From positions 124,001 through 188,000 of the forward strand of contig NZ_FRAD01000003.1 in NCBI RefSeq assembly GCF_900142225.1: a stretch of 64,000 bases of DNA. The letters are read 5' to 3'. This DNA comes from Hathewaya proteolytica DSM 3090. GTDB taxonomy: Bacteria > Bacillota > Clostridia > Clostridiales > Clostridiaceae. The notes beneath the pieces are model-generated. The model was not told where the DNA came from. It did not search any database and saw only the letters and a program-made list of their open reading frames with translations. Made by a program: the position numbers and the translations under genes. This document shows, one piece after another, positions 8,877 to 16,563 of the stretch; within the stretch, counting starts at the first letter, position 1; each line of letters begins with the position of its first letter.

Positions 8877-9689
8877 CTAAATTAATAATTCCTTTGACAA
8901 GATAGCACTGTACTCCCCCACATTGCTTAACTTTGTATCACAGAATACTACAATGGCATTTTTCTTCTCAAAGAAGCCATTTTTTTCAATTAAAATATGT
9001 TCTGCCATAATACCTTCTAGATAACCATCATTGCCACTAACAACTTTGTATGGAATCCTATAAGCCTTATCTTTATCTACCATCACCTCTTCAAAAACTT
9101 TTTTCTCAACGATTATAACGGGTAAATTGCTGATAGGTTCCACAAGTTCATTTCCCGTATCCATAAATCCCCTTACTTCTCTTTCAACCCCCTTAACGGA
9201 TATCTTTACTTTGTATATTAAATCTTTAATGCATATCCTTTTTTTAATGTAAGATACCATTCTTTCTCCAATAAGGTACACCATAACCATGGATAAAATA
9301 AGTTTTTTGTAAGGCATGGACATAGTATAAGAATTTCTAATTATATTTCCGCTTTCGTTGTAAATCAAAAAAATACACATACCTCCCAATATCATTGAGT
9401 ACATACACATGGTTGAAATTATCTTTATATTATCTTTTATATGATTGTAAATTCTAAATGGAGATGCAATAGCAACCATTATAATAGCAGTAATTAGCTT
9501 CAACAAAAAAACCATTCCCTTTCCAGGATTAAAAAAGACTACTACCAAACAGGCTAATGCTCCTACAAGAGCTGCAATTGCATTTTTAAGTAAATTCTCC
9601 TTATAATTTAATGTTTTAAAAGTTAATATCAAGACAAAATAATTTACCAAAGTATTTTCCAATATAAGCATATCCCAATATATTATCAT
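8877..9689 (-). CDS. spoIIGA: SpoIIGA, membrane aspartic protease that activates SigE
   Basis: 270 aa. The N-terminal half holds about five hydrophobic helices, beginning with LILENTLVNYFVLILTF. The C-terminal half holds the catalytic motif GFMDTGNELVEP, whose DTG Asp is the active residue in this aspartic protease family; SpoIIGA works as a dimer. It cleaves pro-SigE after a signal from the forespore protein SpoIIR. ATG with GGGAGGA. It is first in the spoIIGA-sigE pair, and the upstream region has a SigA-type -10 and a palindrome (9733-9782). Confidence 0.95.
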   Translation of the reverse strand: MIIYWDMLILENTLVNYFVLILTFKTLNYKENLLKNAIAALVGALACLVVVFFNPGKGMVFLLKLITAIIMVAIASPFRIYNHIKDNIKIISTMCMYSMILGGMCIFLIYNESGNIIRNSYTMSMPYKKLILSMVMVYLIGERMVSYIKKRICIKDLIYKVKISVKGVEREVRGFMDTGNELVEPISNLPVIIVEKKVFEEVMVDKDKAYRIPYKVVSGNDGYLEGIMAEHILIEKNGFFEKKNAIVVFCDTKLSNVGEYSAILSKELLI

Positions 9690-9732
9690 ACAAATCCTCC
9701 CATTAAGAAGTTTCGTAATTCAAACTGATACT

Positions 9733-9782
9733 ATTATACAATAATAAATATTCATTTTTTGTAATTTTATGTCTTAGACATA
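9733..9782 (-). promoter_or_regulatory. spoIIGA promoter region with Spo0A-box-like palindrome
   Basis: A perfect -10 TATAAT (9733-9738, minus strand) has no good -35 at 17 nt. A perfect 15-nt palindrome TATGTCTTAGACATA lies at 9768-9782, centred near -52. Each arm read outward (TATGTCTAA) matches the Spo0A box TTTGTCRAA at 7 of 9 positions. In B. subtilis the spoIIG promoter is SigA-dependent and Spo0A-activated, so this layout fits; binding is inferred. Confidence 0.5.
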
Positions 9783-9819
9783 TGTTTTTTGTGTGACTAC
9801 TTTCAACATATTTTATTTA

Positions 9820-9856
9820 AAAAACAAAAAACCTCGAAAAAAGTTTCCGAGGTTTT
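9820..9856 (-). terminator. Terminator after ftsZ
   Basis: The stem AAAACCTCG (9828-9836) / CGAGGTTTT (9848-9856) is followed on the minus strand by TTTTTTGTTTTTT. It is a strong rho-independent terminator, separating ftsAZ from spoIIGA. Confidence 0.92.
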
Positions 9857-9883
9857 AATTGCTTTTATTAATTATTTTTTAAA

Positions 9884-10999
9884 TTATCGTCTCAAGAATG
9901 GAGGTATCTCTAAATCATCTTCATTTAGAACATCCCTTTTATCTATAACTGCTTCTCTGCTGAAAAGACCTTTTGATTCCTTTGGTTGTGAAGATGATGA
10001 CTGCGCTTTGGCAGCAGTGGCCATATTGCTTATTTTTGCTTCTTGTTGTTGAACTGTCTCGAACCCTGTAGCAATAACTGTAATTTTTATTTCATCACCT
10101 AAGTTTTCATCTAGCACTGTACCAAATATAATATTAGCGTCTGGATCAGCAGTCTCTTTTATTATATCACAAGCCTCTGTAAGTTCTAAAAGACCTACAT
10201 CATATCCGCCTGTTATGTTTAACAATACACCTGTAGCGCCTGCAATGGATGTTTCTATAAGAGGACTAGAAATAGCCTGTTTTGCGGCATCTACGGCTCT
10301 ATTTTCACCAGAACCATATCCTATTCCCATATGAGCTAAGCCTTTGTTGGTCATGATAGTTTTTATATCTGCAAAATCTAGATTTATTATTCCAGGTACA
10401 GTAATTAAATCTGCTATGCCCTGTACACCCTGTCTTAATACGTCATCAGCTAATCTGAAGGCTTCCATTAAAGGGGTTTTCTTGTCCACCATGCTCAAAA
10501 GTCTTTCATTTGGGATGGTTACAAGGGTATCCACTCTTTCCTTTAATTCATTTATACCTTGTTCCGCTTGAAGCATTCTCTTGCGCCCTTCGAAAGGAAA
10601 CGGTTTTGTAACCACACCTACAGTAAGTATTCCCAAGGATTTTGCAATTTCTGCCACTAATGGTGCAGCACCAGTTCCAGTTCCCCCACCCATACCTGCA
10701 GTAATAAATACCATATCGGCACCTTTAATAGCTTCAGTTATTTCCTCTTTACTTTCCTCTGCAGCCTTTCTTCCAACTTCAGGATTGGCACCTGCACCCA
10801 AGCCTCTTGTAAGCTTATCTCCAATTTGAATTTTCTCTGTAGCTTGTGACAAAATTAACGCTTGTTTATCAGTGTTGATCCCTATAAACTCAACATTTTT
10901 TAAGCCTTCTTTTATCATTCTATTAATGGCATTATTTCCACCACCACCACAACCAATTACCTTTATATCCGTTAATCCTCTTTTATCTATATCTATCAC
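9884..10999 (-). CDS. ftsZ: FtsZ, tubulin-like division GTPase
   Basis: 371 aa. Contains VIGCGGGGNNAINRM, the tubulin signature GMGGGTGTGAAP near residue 105, the NLDFADIKTIM synergy loop and the C-terminal peptide DLEIPPFLRR that binds FtsA and other partners. The start is GTG at 10999 with GGAGG 9 nt upstream; no better ATG is near. It follows ftsA by 24 nt and ends at a strong terminator, so ftsA-ftsZ form an operon. It builds the Z ring for both vegetative and polar sporulation division. Confidence 0.98.
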   Translation of the reverse strand: MIDIDKRGLTDIKVIGCGGGGNNAINRMIKEGLKNVEFIGINTDKQALILSQATEKIQIGDKLTRGLGAGANPEVGRKAAEESKEEITEAIKGADMVFITAGMGGGTGTGAAPLVAEIAKSLGILTVGVVTKPFPFEGRKRMLQAEQGINELKERVDTLVTIPNERLLSMVDKKTPLMEAFRLADDVLRQGVQGIADLITVPGIINLDFADIKTIMTNKGLAHMGIGYGSGENRAVDAAKQAISSPLIETSIAGATGVLLNITGGYDVGLLELTEACDIIKETADPDANIIFGTVLDENLGDEIKITVIATGFETVQQQEAKISNMATAAKAQSSSSQPKESKGLFSREAVIDKRDVLNEDDLEIPPFLRR

Positions 11000-11023
11000 C
11001 GTAAAATACCTCCTTAAATTAAG

Positions 11024-12382
11024 TTAGAAAAAATCTGCAAAAAAGTCCTTTACCTTATCTTTAAAACTTTTATTATGGTGATTATCCGCTTCAAAATCTT
11101 CACCTAAGCAGAAATCATCCTTTTCATCATTGTATGTAGAATTATCTTCATAATGATGCTCGTCCTTATATTTTAAAGTTCGCTCCAATATTTTATCTAA
11201 ATCTTCATCACTGTAGTCTTCGTCTTTACTAATTTTATCTTTATTGTCATATGAGTCAAATTTTATATTGTTAGCAGCATCTAAAACTATACCTACTGAC
11301 GTAGCGTATAGAGGACTTACAGTACCTATTAGTTGAGGTATTCCTATTCTTACTTTTTTATCTAGAATTCTTTCAGATATATTTTGAATATCTTTGAGGA
11401 ATGTGAATCCTCCACCCACCAATACTACACTATTTATATCGTCATAATTGACATTTTCCTTTATAAATGCTTTAACATATTTTAAAGTTTCTTCAACTCT
11501 AGCATTTATTATATCATAAAATTTCCTTAAATCTAGCTCCATTTCATTGCCTTGGCACAATTTAACGACTATTTTTTCATCTTCACCAATCTTGCTGGAT
11601 ACAACGGCATACCTGCGTTTAAGTTTTTCCGCGTCTTCATAGGAAATTTTAAGGCAAATAGATAAATCCTTTGTTATATTATTTCCTCCTAAAGGTATAA
11701 ATATGGTCTTCTGCAGTAAGTCCTGCTTGAATATAGAAATATTTATGGTATCGTGTCCTATATCCACAATAGCCACCCCTGCTTCTGCCTCATTATCCAT
11801 CAGTACAGAAGATTTCAATCCCATGGACTGAATCATAACACCTAAAACTTTAATTCCCGATTTATTTACGCTTTTTATTAGATTTTGCATAAGAGATTTT
11901 TGGACAAGAACAACTTGTACATCAGCTTCTAGCTTTGTACCACTCATGCCCAATGGATTTTTTATGCCTGCTGCTCCATCTACTACAAATTCACTTGGAA
12001 TACACTCTATTACGTGCTTATCTTCATCTAATGTAATAAGCTTAGAAACTTCTATAACCCTATTAATATCCTTGTAGGTGATACCATTAGATTCCGGATC
12101 AATTGCTATTACACCCTTGTTGTTTACTAAAGAACAAAGGCCAGCACTAATTGATATATATGCTTCATTTATTTTAAACTCAACAATTTTTTCTAAGCTA
12201 AAAATACACTTTTCTATAGCTTCTGCGGTTTCATCAATATTTACAACGCAACCCTTTTTCACACCTTTGCATTGGGTCATAGTTGTTCCCATAATAGAAA
12301 TTCTGCCATCTTCACTTACACGCCCTACCGATGCACATATTTTAGAAGCTCCTATGTCAATTCCCACAATATAGCTGTACAT
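11024..12382 (-). CDS. ftsA: FtsA, actin-like Z-ring membrane anchor
   Basis: 452 aa. Actin-fold motifs: VGIDIGASKICASVG (phosphate 1) and VAIVDIGHDTINISIF (phosphate 2), with VVLVGGGFTFLKDI (adenosine). A SHS2/1C-like domain lies between. The tail has an acidic linker and a short amphipathic helix FKDKVKDFFADFF that would insert into the membrane. FtsA tethers FtsZ filaments. ATG with GGAGGTAGAAGG. A near-perfect SigH promoter (12421-12447) is just upstream. The linker before the amphipathic helix is long and rich in D, E and H. Confidence 0.95.
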   Translation of the reverse strand: MYSYIVGIDIGASKICASVGRVSEDGRISIMGTTMTQCKGVKKGCVVNIDETAEAIEKCIFSLEKIVEFKINEAYISISAGLCSLVNNKGVIAIDPESNGITYKDINRVIEVSKLITLDEDKHVIECIPSEFVVDGAAGIKNPLGMSGTKLEADVQVVLVQKSLMQNLIKSVNKSGIKVLGVMIQSMGLKSSVLMDNEAEAGVAIVDIGHDTINISIFKQDLLQKTIFIPLGGNNITKDLSICLKISYEDAEKLKRRYAVVSSKIGEDEKIVVKLCQGNEMELDLRKFYDIINARVEETLKYVKAFIKENVNYDDINSVVLVGGGFTFLKDIQNISERILDKKVRIGIPQLIGTVSPLYATSVGIVLDAANNIKFDSYDNKDKISKDEDYSDEDLDKILERTLKYKDEHHYEDNSTYNDEKDDFCLGEDFEADNHHNKSFKDKVKDFFADFF

Positions 12383-12420
12383 CCTTCTACCTCCTTACTG
12401 AGAACCTTCAAATATATTAT

Positions 12421-12447
12421 ATTCCACACTATTTCAAATAATCCTTC
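12421..12447 (-). promoter_or_regulatory. SigH-type promoter of ftsA-ftsZ
   Basis: On the minus strand GAAGGATTA (12439-12447), an 11-nt spacer, then GTGGAAT (12421-12427). The SigH consensus is RNAGGAWWW, 11-12 nt, RNNGAAT; every defined position matches. A TATAAT overlaps the -10 end (12417-12422), so a SigA promoter may overlap. In B. subtilis a SigH promoter of ftsAZ supports the switch to polar division. Confidence 0.8.
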
Positions 12448-12501
12448 TTGATTTTTTATAAAACTTATGGTAATAAAATATTTTTAACTACAACCATAGT
12501 T

Positions 12502-13554
12502 TTACAATAGCATCATTCTATCCAACATTTCACTGTCATTAGAGTTGTTAAGCGCCGTATCTTTGCTTATTATATTCTTTTTGCATAGCTCTAATAATGA
12601 CATATTCATAGTCTGCATCCCTAGCCTCGTGCCAGTTTGCATAATAGATTCAATTTGATTAATTTTACCTTCTTTGATAAGGTTTTGAACCATTTCGTTA
12701 TTTACCATTATTTCAAAGGCAGCAACTCTACCTTCTCCATCGGCTTTTGAAAGAAGTTGTTGGTAGATTACACCTTGAAGTACAGAAGCAAGACGCGCTT
12801 GTATTATTTCTCTATCGCTAAGTGAAAAGTATTCTACAATTCTTTCGATGGTATTACAAACACCGGAAGTGTTCATACAAGAAATGACAAGATGGCCGTT
12901 TTCAGCCGCAGCCAAGGCTGCCAAAATAGTGCTTCTATTTTCCATGTCGCTAAAAAATATAACATCAGGATCTTCCCTTAAAATACTTCTTATAGATGAT
13001 TCATAATTTTTTATATCTCTTCCCACTTCTCTTTGATTTATAACAGATCTGCTGTGTTTGTGTAGGAATTCTATAGGATTTTCCACTGTTACAATGTTCT
13101 TAGCTCTACTAATATTTATTTCATTTATCATAGACGCACAAGTAGTACTCTTTCCGCAGCTATTTGGTCCCGATACAATTACAATTCCCTTGTCCTTTAA
13201 TGCCAATTCCTTTACATTTGAAGGCAAGTCCAAATCTTTTATAGATGGAACCTTGTAACTTACAGTTCTAAGAGCTAAAGAATCACTATTTCTCTGTTTG
13301 TAGATATTTACCCTAAATCTAGCAAGGCCAGCTATAGAATAAGTGGCATCCATTTCTCCCTTTTTTTCGTATTCTTCAAATTCATCTTGTAAAATAAGTT
13401 TAGCAAATTCTGCAGTGTCATTTACTGTGAGTTTATCTGCAGCTCCTTTCACAAGTTTTCCGTTTATTCTAAAGTGTGGACAAGTTCCCACAGTGAAGTG
13501 AATATCCGATGCGTTTTTTTCTATTGCATCATTAAGCAATTTATCTAGTTTCAT
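12502..13554 (-). CDS. Divergent PilT-like secretion/retraction ATPase
   Basis: 350 aa from ATG 13554, chosen because GAGGAGA precedes it and because PilT proteins begin here (MKLDKLLNDAIEKNASDIHF). The PilT layout is clear: PAS-like N domain, Walker A SGPNSCGKST, QREVGRD, REDPDVIFF, AALAAAENGHLVIS. Two catalytic sites deviate: the Walker B end usually reads GEMRD but is SDMEN here, and the His box usually reads LHT but is MNT. ATP hydrolysis may therefore be weak or altered. No other pilus genes are present. PilT next to ftsA is known in Clostridium perfringens, where a link to FtsZ has been reported. The open frame extends to 13695 but that part is leader. Confidence 0.85.
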   Translation of the reverse strand: MKLDKLLNDAIEKNASDIHFTVGTCPHFRINGKLVKGAADKLTVNDTAEFAKLILQDEFEEYEKKGEMDATYSIAGLARFRVNIYKQRNSDSLALRTVSYKVPSIKDLDLPSNVKELALKDKGIVIVSGPNSCGKSTTCASMINEINISRAKNIVTVENPIEFLHKHSRSVINQREVGRDIKNYESSIRSILREDPDVIFFSDMENRSTILAALAAAENGHLVISCMNTSGVCNTIERIVEYFSLSDREIIQARLASVLQGVIYQQLLSKADGEGRVAAFEIMVNNEMVQNLIKEGKINQIESIMQTGTRLGMQTMNMSLLELCKKNIISKDTALNNSNDSEMLDRMMLL

Positions 13555-13603
13555 AATATTTCTCCTCTCTTTTGGATGAATATCATTTCGATTGTTTTGC
13601 AGA

Positions 13604-13720
13604 TAATCAGAACTCTTAGCTTTAGATGGAGTTTTAAATCCATCTAAAAGATAGAAGTCGTTATCTAGGATCGTGTCCGCTGTTATCTCATCCAAAAAGA
13701 TGAGTAAGTGTTAAAGCGGA
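13604..13720 (-). repeat. Structured leader element (copy A) upstream of the PilT-like gene
   Basis: Within the 323-nt gap between the PilT-like gene and sigK. The conserved core, read on the plus strand, is CAGAACTCTTAGC (13608-13620) followed by the hairpin TTTAGATGGA (13621-13630) / TCCATCTAAA (13639-13648). Nearby are AGATA/TATCT pairing, CTCATC (13687-13692) / GATGAG (13699-13704), and an outer stem TCCGCT/AGCGGA. In total the minus-strand transcript would fold into several helices before the PilT-like start. A second copy of the core is at 39847-39886. It could be an RNA element or the end of a lost mobile element. Confidence 0.55.
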
Positions 13721-13845
13721 TAGCCATCAGATGAAATTTAATATACATTTATATTATACCATTTTTATAATGTTGTTAATACATGATTATATTGTTAGTC
13801 CTGTTTCATTTCAACAACTTGTTACTTTTATGTTAACATAAAGAC

Positions 13846-13882
13846 AAAAAAAAATAAAGGATAGATTAATCTATCCTTTATT
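13846..13882 (-). terminator. Terminator overlapping the sigK stop codon
   Basis: A perfect 30-nt palindrome spans 13853-13882 (arms AATAAAGGATAGATT) and is followed on the minus strand by an unbroken T-run. The sigK TAA stop lies inside the stem. Confidence 0.93.
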
Positions 13883-14576
13883 CTTTACAATTTAAGGACT
13901 TATTTAATTTTCGCAAAGCTTTTTTCTCTATTCGAGATACATAGGATCTTGAAATACCTAAATTGAGAGCAATTTCCCGCTGGGTTTTGCTCTTACCGTC
14001 TTCAAGTCCATACCTCATTTTGATGATAAGTTTTTCTCTTTCAGTTAAGTCTTTTTCAATTTTTTCGTATAGTTTTTTCACTTGAATTCTATTTTCTACG
14101 ATTTCAATAATAGAATCCTCTTCACTGCTAAGCACGTCGAGTAAAGAAATTTCATTTCCCTCTTTATCTACCCCAATAGGGTCTTGAAGATAGACTTCAT
14201 TCTTAAGCTTTTTATTATTTCTTATCAACATTAGAATTTCATTTTCTATACATCGCGCTGCATAGGTTGCAAGACGGATTCCCTTTGAATTATCAAAAGA
14301 ATCCAATGCTTTTATAAGGCCCACAGTTCCAATAGATATGAGTTCGTCCATATCCTTACCCGTATATGTGTATTTTTTCCCTATATGTGCTACAAGTCTC
14401 AAATTCCTTTCAATTAAAACCCCTCTTGCCACCATATCTCCATTTGCTAGCTTTTCCAAATATTCCTTTTCTTCCTCCTCACTTAAGGGCTGTTTAAAGG
14501 AGTTGTTTCCGGAGATGTATGCAGTAAAGAAGGCCATATTACCTAGCATTTCCAATAAGCATTGGACAAATATCAT
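13878..14576 (-). CDS. sigK: Sigma factor K, late mother-cell sigma factor
   Basis: 232 aa and uninterrupted: no skin element splits the gene. The start MIFVQCLLEMLGNMAFFTAYISG is the short hydrophobic leader typical of clostridial SigK, followed by NSFKQPLSEEEEKEYL. Region 2 has NLRLVAHIGKKY, DELISIGTVGLIKALDSFD and IRLATYAARCIENEILM; region 4 ends in GISRSYVSRIEKKALRKL. It drives coat and mother-cell lysis genes, among them probably cotS. ATG with GGGAG. The upstream promoter motif (14609-14639) fits SigK or SigE. Confidence 0.96.
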   Translation of the reverse strand: MIFVQCLLEMLGNMAFFTAYISGNNSFKQPLSEEEEKEYLEKLANGDMVARGVLIERNLRLVAHIGKKYTYTGKDMDELISIGTVGLIKALDSFDNSKGIRLATYAARCIENEILMLIRNNKKLKNEVYLQDPIGVDKEGNEISLLDVLSSEEDSIIEIVENRIQVKKLYEKIEKDLTEREKLIIKMRYGLEDGKSKTQREIALNLGISRSYVSRIEKKALRKLNKSLNCKE

Positions 14577-14608
14577 AACTCTTTTTCTCCCATAATATTG
14601 CTTATTAC

Positions 14609-14639
14609 TATAATATGATGGCCTTCTGTAATTTGTGAC
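14609..14639 (-). promoter_or_regulatory. SigK/SigE-type promoter of sigK
   Basis: CATATTATA (14609-14617, minus strand) fits the SigK -10 consensus CATANNNTA exactly. An AC dinucleotide of the -35 (within GTCAC, 14635-14639) lies 17 nt upstream. SigE and SigK share similar -10 boxes, so initial transcription by SigE and later autoregulation by SigK are both possible. Confidence 0.55.
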
Positions 14640-14655
14640 AAATTTTATAAATATA

Positions 14656-15873
14656 TTATTTTGCTTTAATTAAAATATCTTTTTCGGAAAGTTCTTTATC
14701 AACTTTCACAGTGAAAATCATTTTTGCTGCGGCACAAGACTGAATTTCTTGTCCTCTTTCATTCCTCATCTCTAACAATCTGATCTCCTCATTATTTCCC
14801 TGGGCCCTTAAAACTTCTAAGGTATCACCTACACAAGCCTTGTTCTTCTGTTCTAAGGTGGCTATCATACTTTCCTTGTCAAAAGATTTTACCACTCCAA
14901 TGACATCATATGATTTTTCATAGGCTGAACTATTATACACCTGTTTATCTTCATCATTAAAATAGAAACCAGTGTAATACTTTCTGTGGCTAGGTTTCAT
15001 AAGATAATCCATCCACTTTTCATTGTATTTATACTGACATGGGTTTTTATAATACTCATCTATGGCTTCTCTATAAGCTTTTGTAACAGAAGCCACATAG
15101 AAAACACTCTTCATTCTTCCTTCAATTTTAAAGGAATCTATACCTGCGTCAAATAATTCTGGAATATGCTCTATCATACACAAATCTTTAGAATTTAGAA
15201 TATAAGAACCTCTTTCGTCCTCACGTATTTCAAACTTTTCATCTGTGCGCTTTTCCTCTTGAAGATAATACTTGTATCTACATGGCTGAGCACATTGCCC
15301 TCTATTAGAGTCCCTTCCAACAATGTAGTTGGAAAGAAGGCATCTTCCTGAGTAAGCCATGCACATAGCTCCGTGAACAAAAGCTTCCAATTCTATAGAA
15401 TCCGGTATTTTACTTCTTATATCTTTTATTTCTTCCATGGATAATTCTCTAGCAAGGACAATTCTTTTTACACCTTGTTTGTGCCAAAATATTGCTGATC
15501 TATAATTTACATTGTTGGCTTGAGTGCTAAGGTGAATCTCTAGTTCAGGCACTACTTCCCTAGCTGTCATAATTATTCCAGGGTCTGATACAATAATAGC
15601 ATCCACTTTCATTTCGTATAGTTCTGTCAAATAGTCCTCCAGACCTTGAAGGTCCTCATTGTGAGCGAAAACATTTAACGTAACATATACTTTTTTATTT
15701 CTCTCATGTGCGTATTCAATACCTTTTCTTAACTCTTCATTGTCAAAGTTATCAGCAAAAGCTCTCAAATTCAATTTACTTCCGCCAATGTAAACAGCAT
15801 CAGCTCCAAAATCAATGGCAGTTATAAGTTTCTCCAAATTTCCCGCTGGAGAGAGTAACTCAGGCTTCTTCAC
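14656..15873 (-). CDS. trhP: U32 family tRNA uridine-34 hydroxylation protein (TrhP)
   Basis: 405 aa. N-terminal PELLSPAGNLEKLITAIDFGADAVY-type motif (given here in part: ELLSPAGNLEKL), LSTQANNVN, the Cys motif GRCLLSNYIVGRDSNRGQCAQPC and the family signature SFKIEGRMKS. The U32 proteins once called collagenases are tRNA hydroxylases; B. subtilis TrhP1/TrhP2 make 5-hydroxyuridine at wobble U34 with prephenate-dependent chemistry and an Fe-S cluster. Length is closer to TrhP2 (YrrO). The gene starts 5 nt after trmR, the next enzyme of the pathway, which supports this reading over a protease. Confidence 0.9.
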   Translation of the reverse strand: MKKPELLSPAGNLEKLITAIDFGADAVYIGGSKLNLRAFADNFDNEELRKGIEYAHERNKKVYVTLNVFAHNEDLQGLEDYLTELYEMKVDAIIVSDPGIIMTAREVVPELEIHLSTQANNVNYRSAIFWHKQGVKRIVLARELSMEEIKDIRSKIPDSIELEAFVHGAMCMAYSGRCLLSNYIVGRDSNRGQCAQPCRYKYYLQEEKRTDEKFEIREDERGSYILNSKDLCMIEHIPELFDAGIDSFKIEGRMKSVFYVASVTKAYREAIDEYYKNPCQYKYNEKWMDYLMKPSHRKYYTGFYFNDEDKQVYNSSAYEKSYDVIGVVKSFDKESMIATLEQKNKACVGDTLEVLRAQGNNEEIRLLEMRNERGQEIQSCAAAKMIFTVKVDKELSEKDILIKAK

Positions 15874-15878
15874 AACTA

Positions 15879-16535
15879 TTACCTCCTCACAGTCACAGCT
15901 ATGCCATCGCCCATAGGCAGCACAGATGTAACTAAATCCTCCCTAGAAGATACTTCTTCTAGATAAGATCTCATTCTTTTTACTATAGTAGACTTCCGTT
16001 TAATTATTAACTCATCTGAGGCAACCATGCCCCTAAAAAGCACGTTATCTGCCACAATTATCCCATCTAGTGAGAGAAGCTTTAGGCAGTATGGCAAAAA
16101 GTCATTATAGTGACCTTTTCCTGCATCTATAAAAATCATATCATAGGATTCATTACCATTGCTACACATTCCCTGAAGAATTTCTTCGCAATCTCCAGAT
16201 AATATTTGAATAAGATGTTCCATATTGAAATCCTTGACATTTTCCCTTGCCATGGAAAGCATTCTTTCATCTCTTTCAATAGTATCAATATGGACGTTAT
16301 TTTTAGATTCCTCAGCCATAAGAATGGAGGAATATCCAATTGCAGTACCTAATTCAAGGATTCTCTTAGGTTTTTTCATGTTTATCATAAACTTTAAAAA
16401 ATTACCCGTCTCCTTTTGAACAATAGGAACACCATTATTTCTTGCATATTCTTCAAGCTTTAAAAGTTTTTCATTTTTCTCATGAATTAGAGATCTTATG
16501 TACGTTTCCATGTAATCATACATTACGTCACTCAT
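15879..16535 (-). CDS. trmR: TrmR, tRNA 5-hydroxyuridine O-methyltransferase
   Basis: 218 aa from ATG 16535, preferred because GGAGG lies 8 nt before it; a longer frame to 16607 would overlap typA. The class I SAM methyltransferase motifs are RILELGTAIGYSSILMAE, DTIERD, and YDMIFIDAGKGHYNDF with the metal-binding VADNVLFRG, as in caffeoyl-CoA/catechol O-methyltransferase relatives. B. subtilis TrmR (YrrM) converts ho5U34 to mo5U34. The order typA-trmR-trhP puts both wobble-modifying enzymes in one unit. Confidence 0.88.
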   Translation of the reverse strand: MSDVMYDYMETYIRSLIHEKNEKLLKLEEYARNNGVPIVQKETGNFLKFMINMKKPKRILELGTAIGYSSILMAEESKNNVHIDTIERDERMLSMARENVKDFNMEHLIQILSGDCEEILQGMCSNGNESYDMIFIDAGKGHYNDFLPYCLKLLSLDGIIVADNVLFRGMVASDELIIKRKSTIVKRMRSYLEEVSSREDLVTSVLPMGDGIAVTVRR

Positions 16536-16563
16536 TTTATCTTCCTCCACCTTATAGAAAAAA

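Noticed and set aside
13555..13695. In-frame N-terminal extension of the PilT-like protein
   Set aside because: The frame is open, but a strong ribosome site precedes ATG 13554, the family starts there, and the extension corresponds to the structured element.
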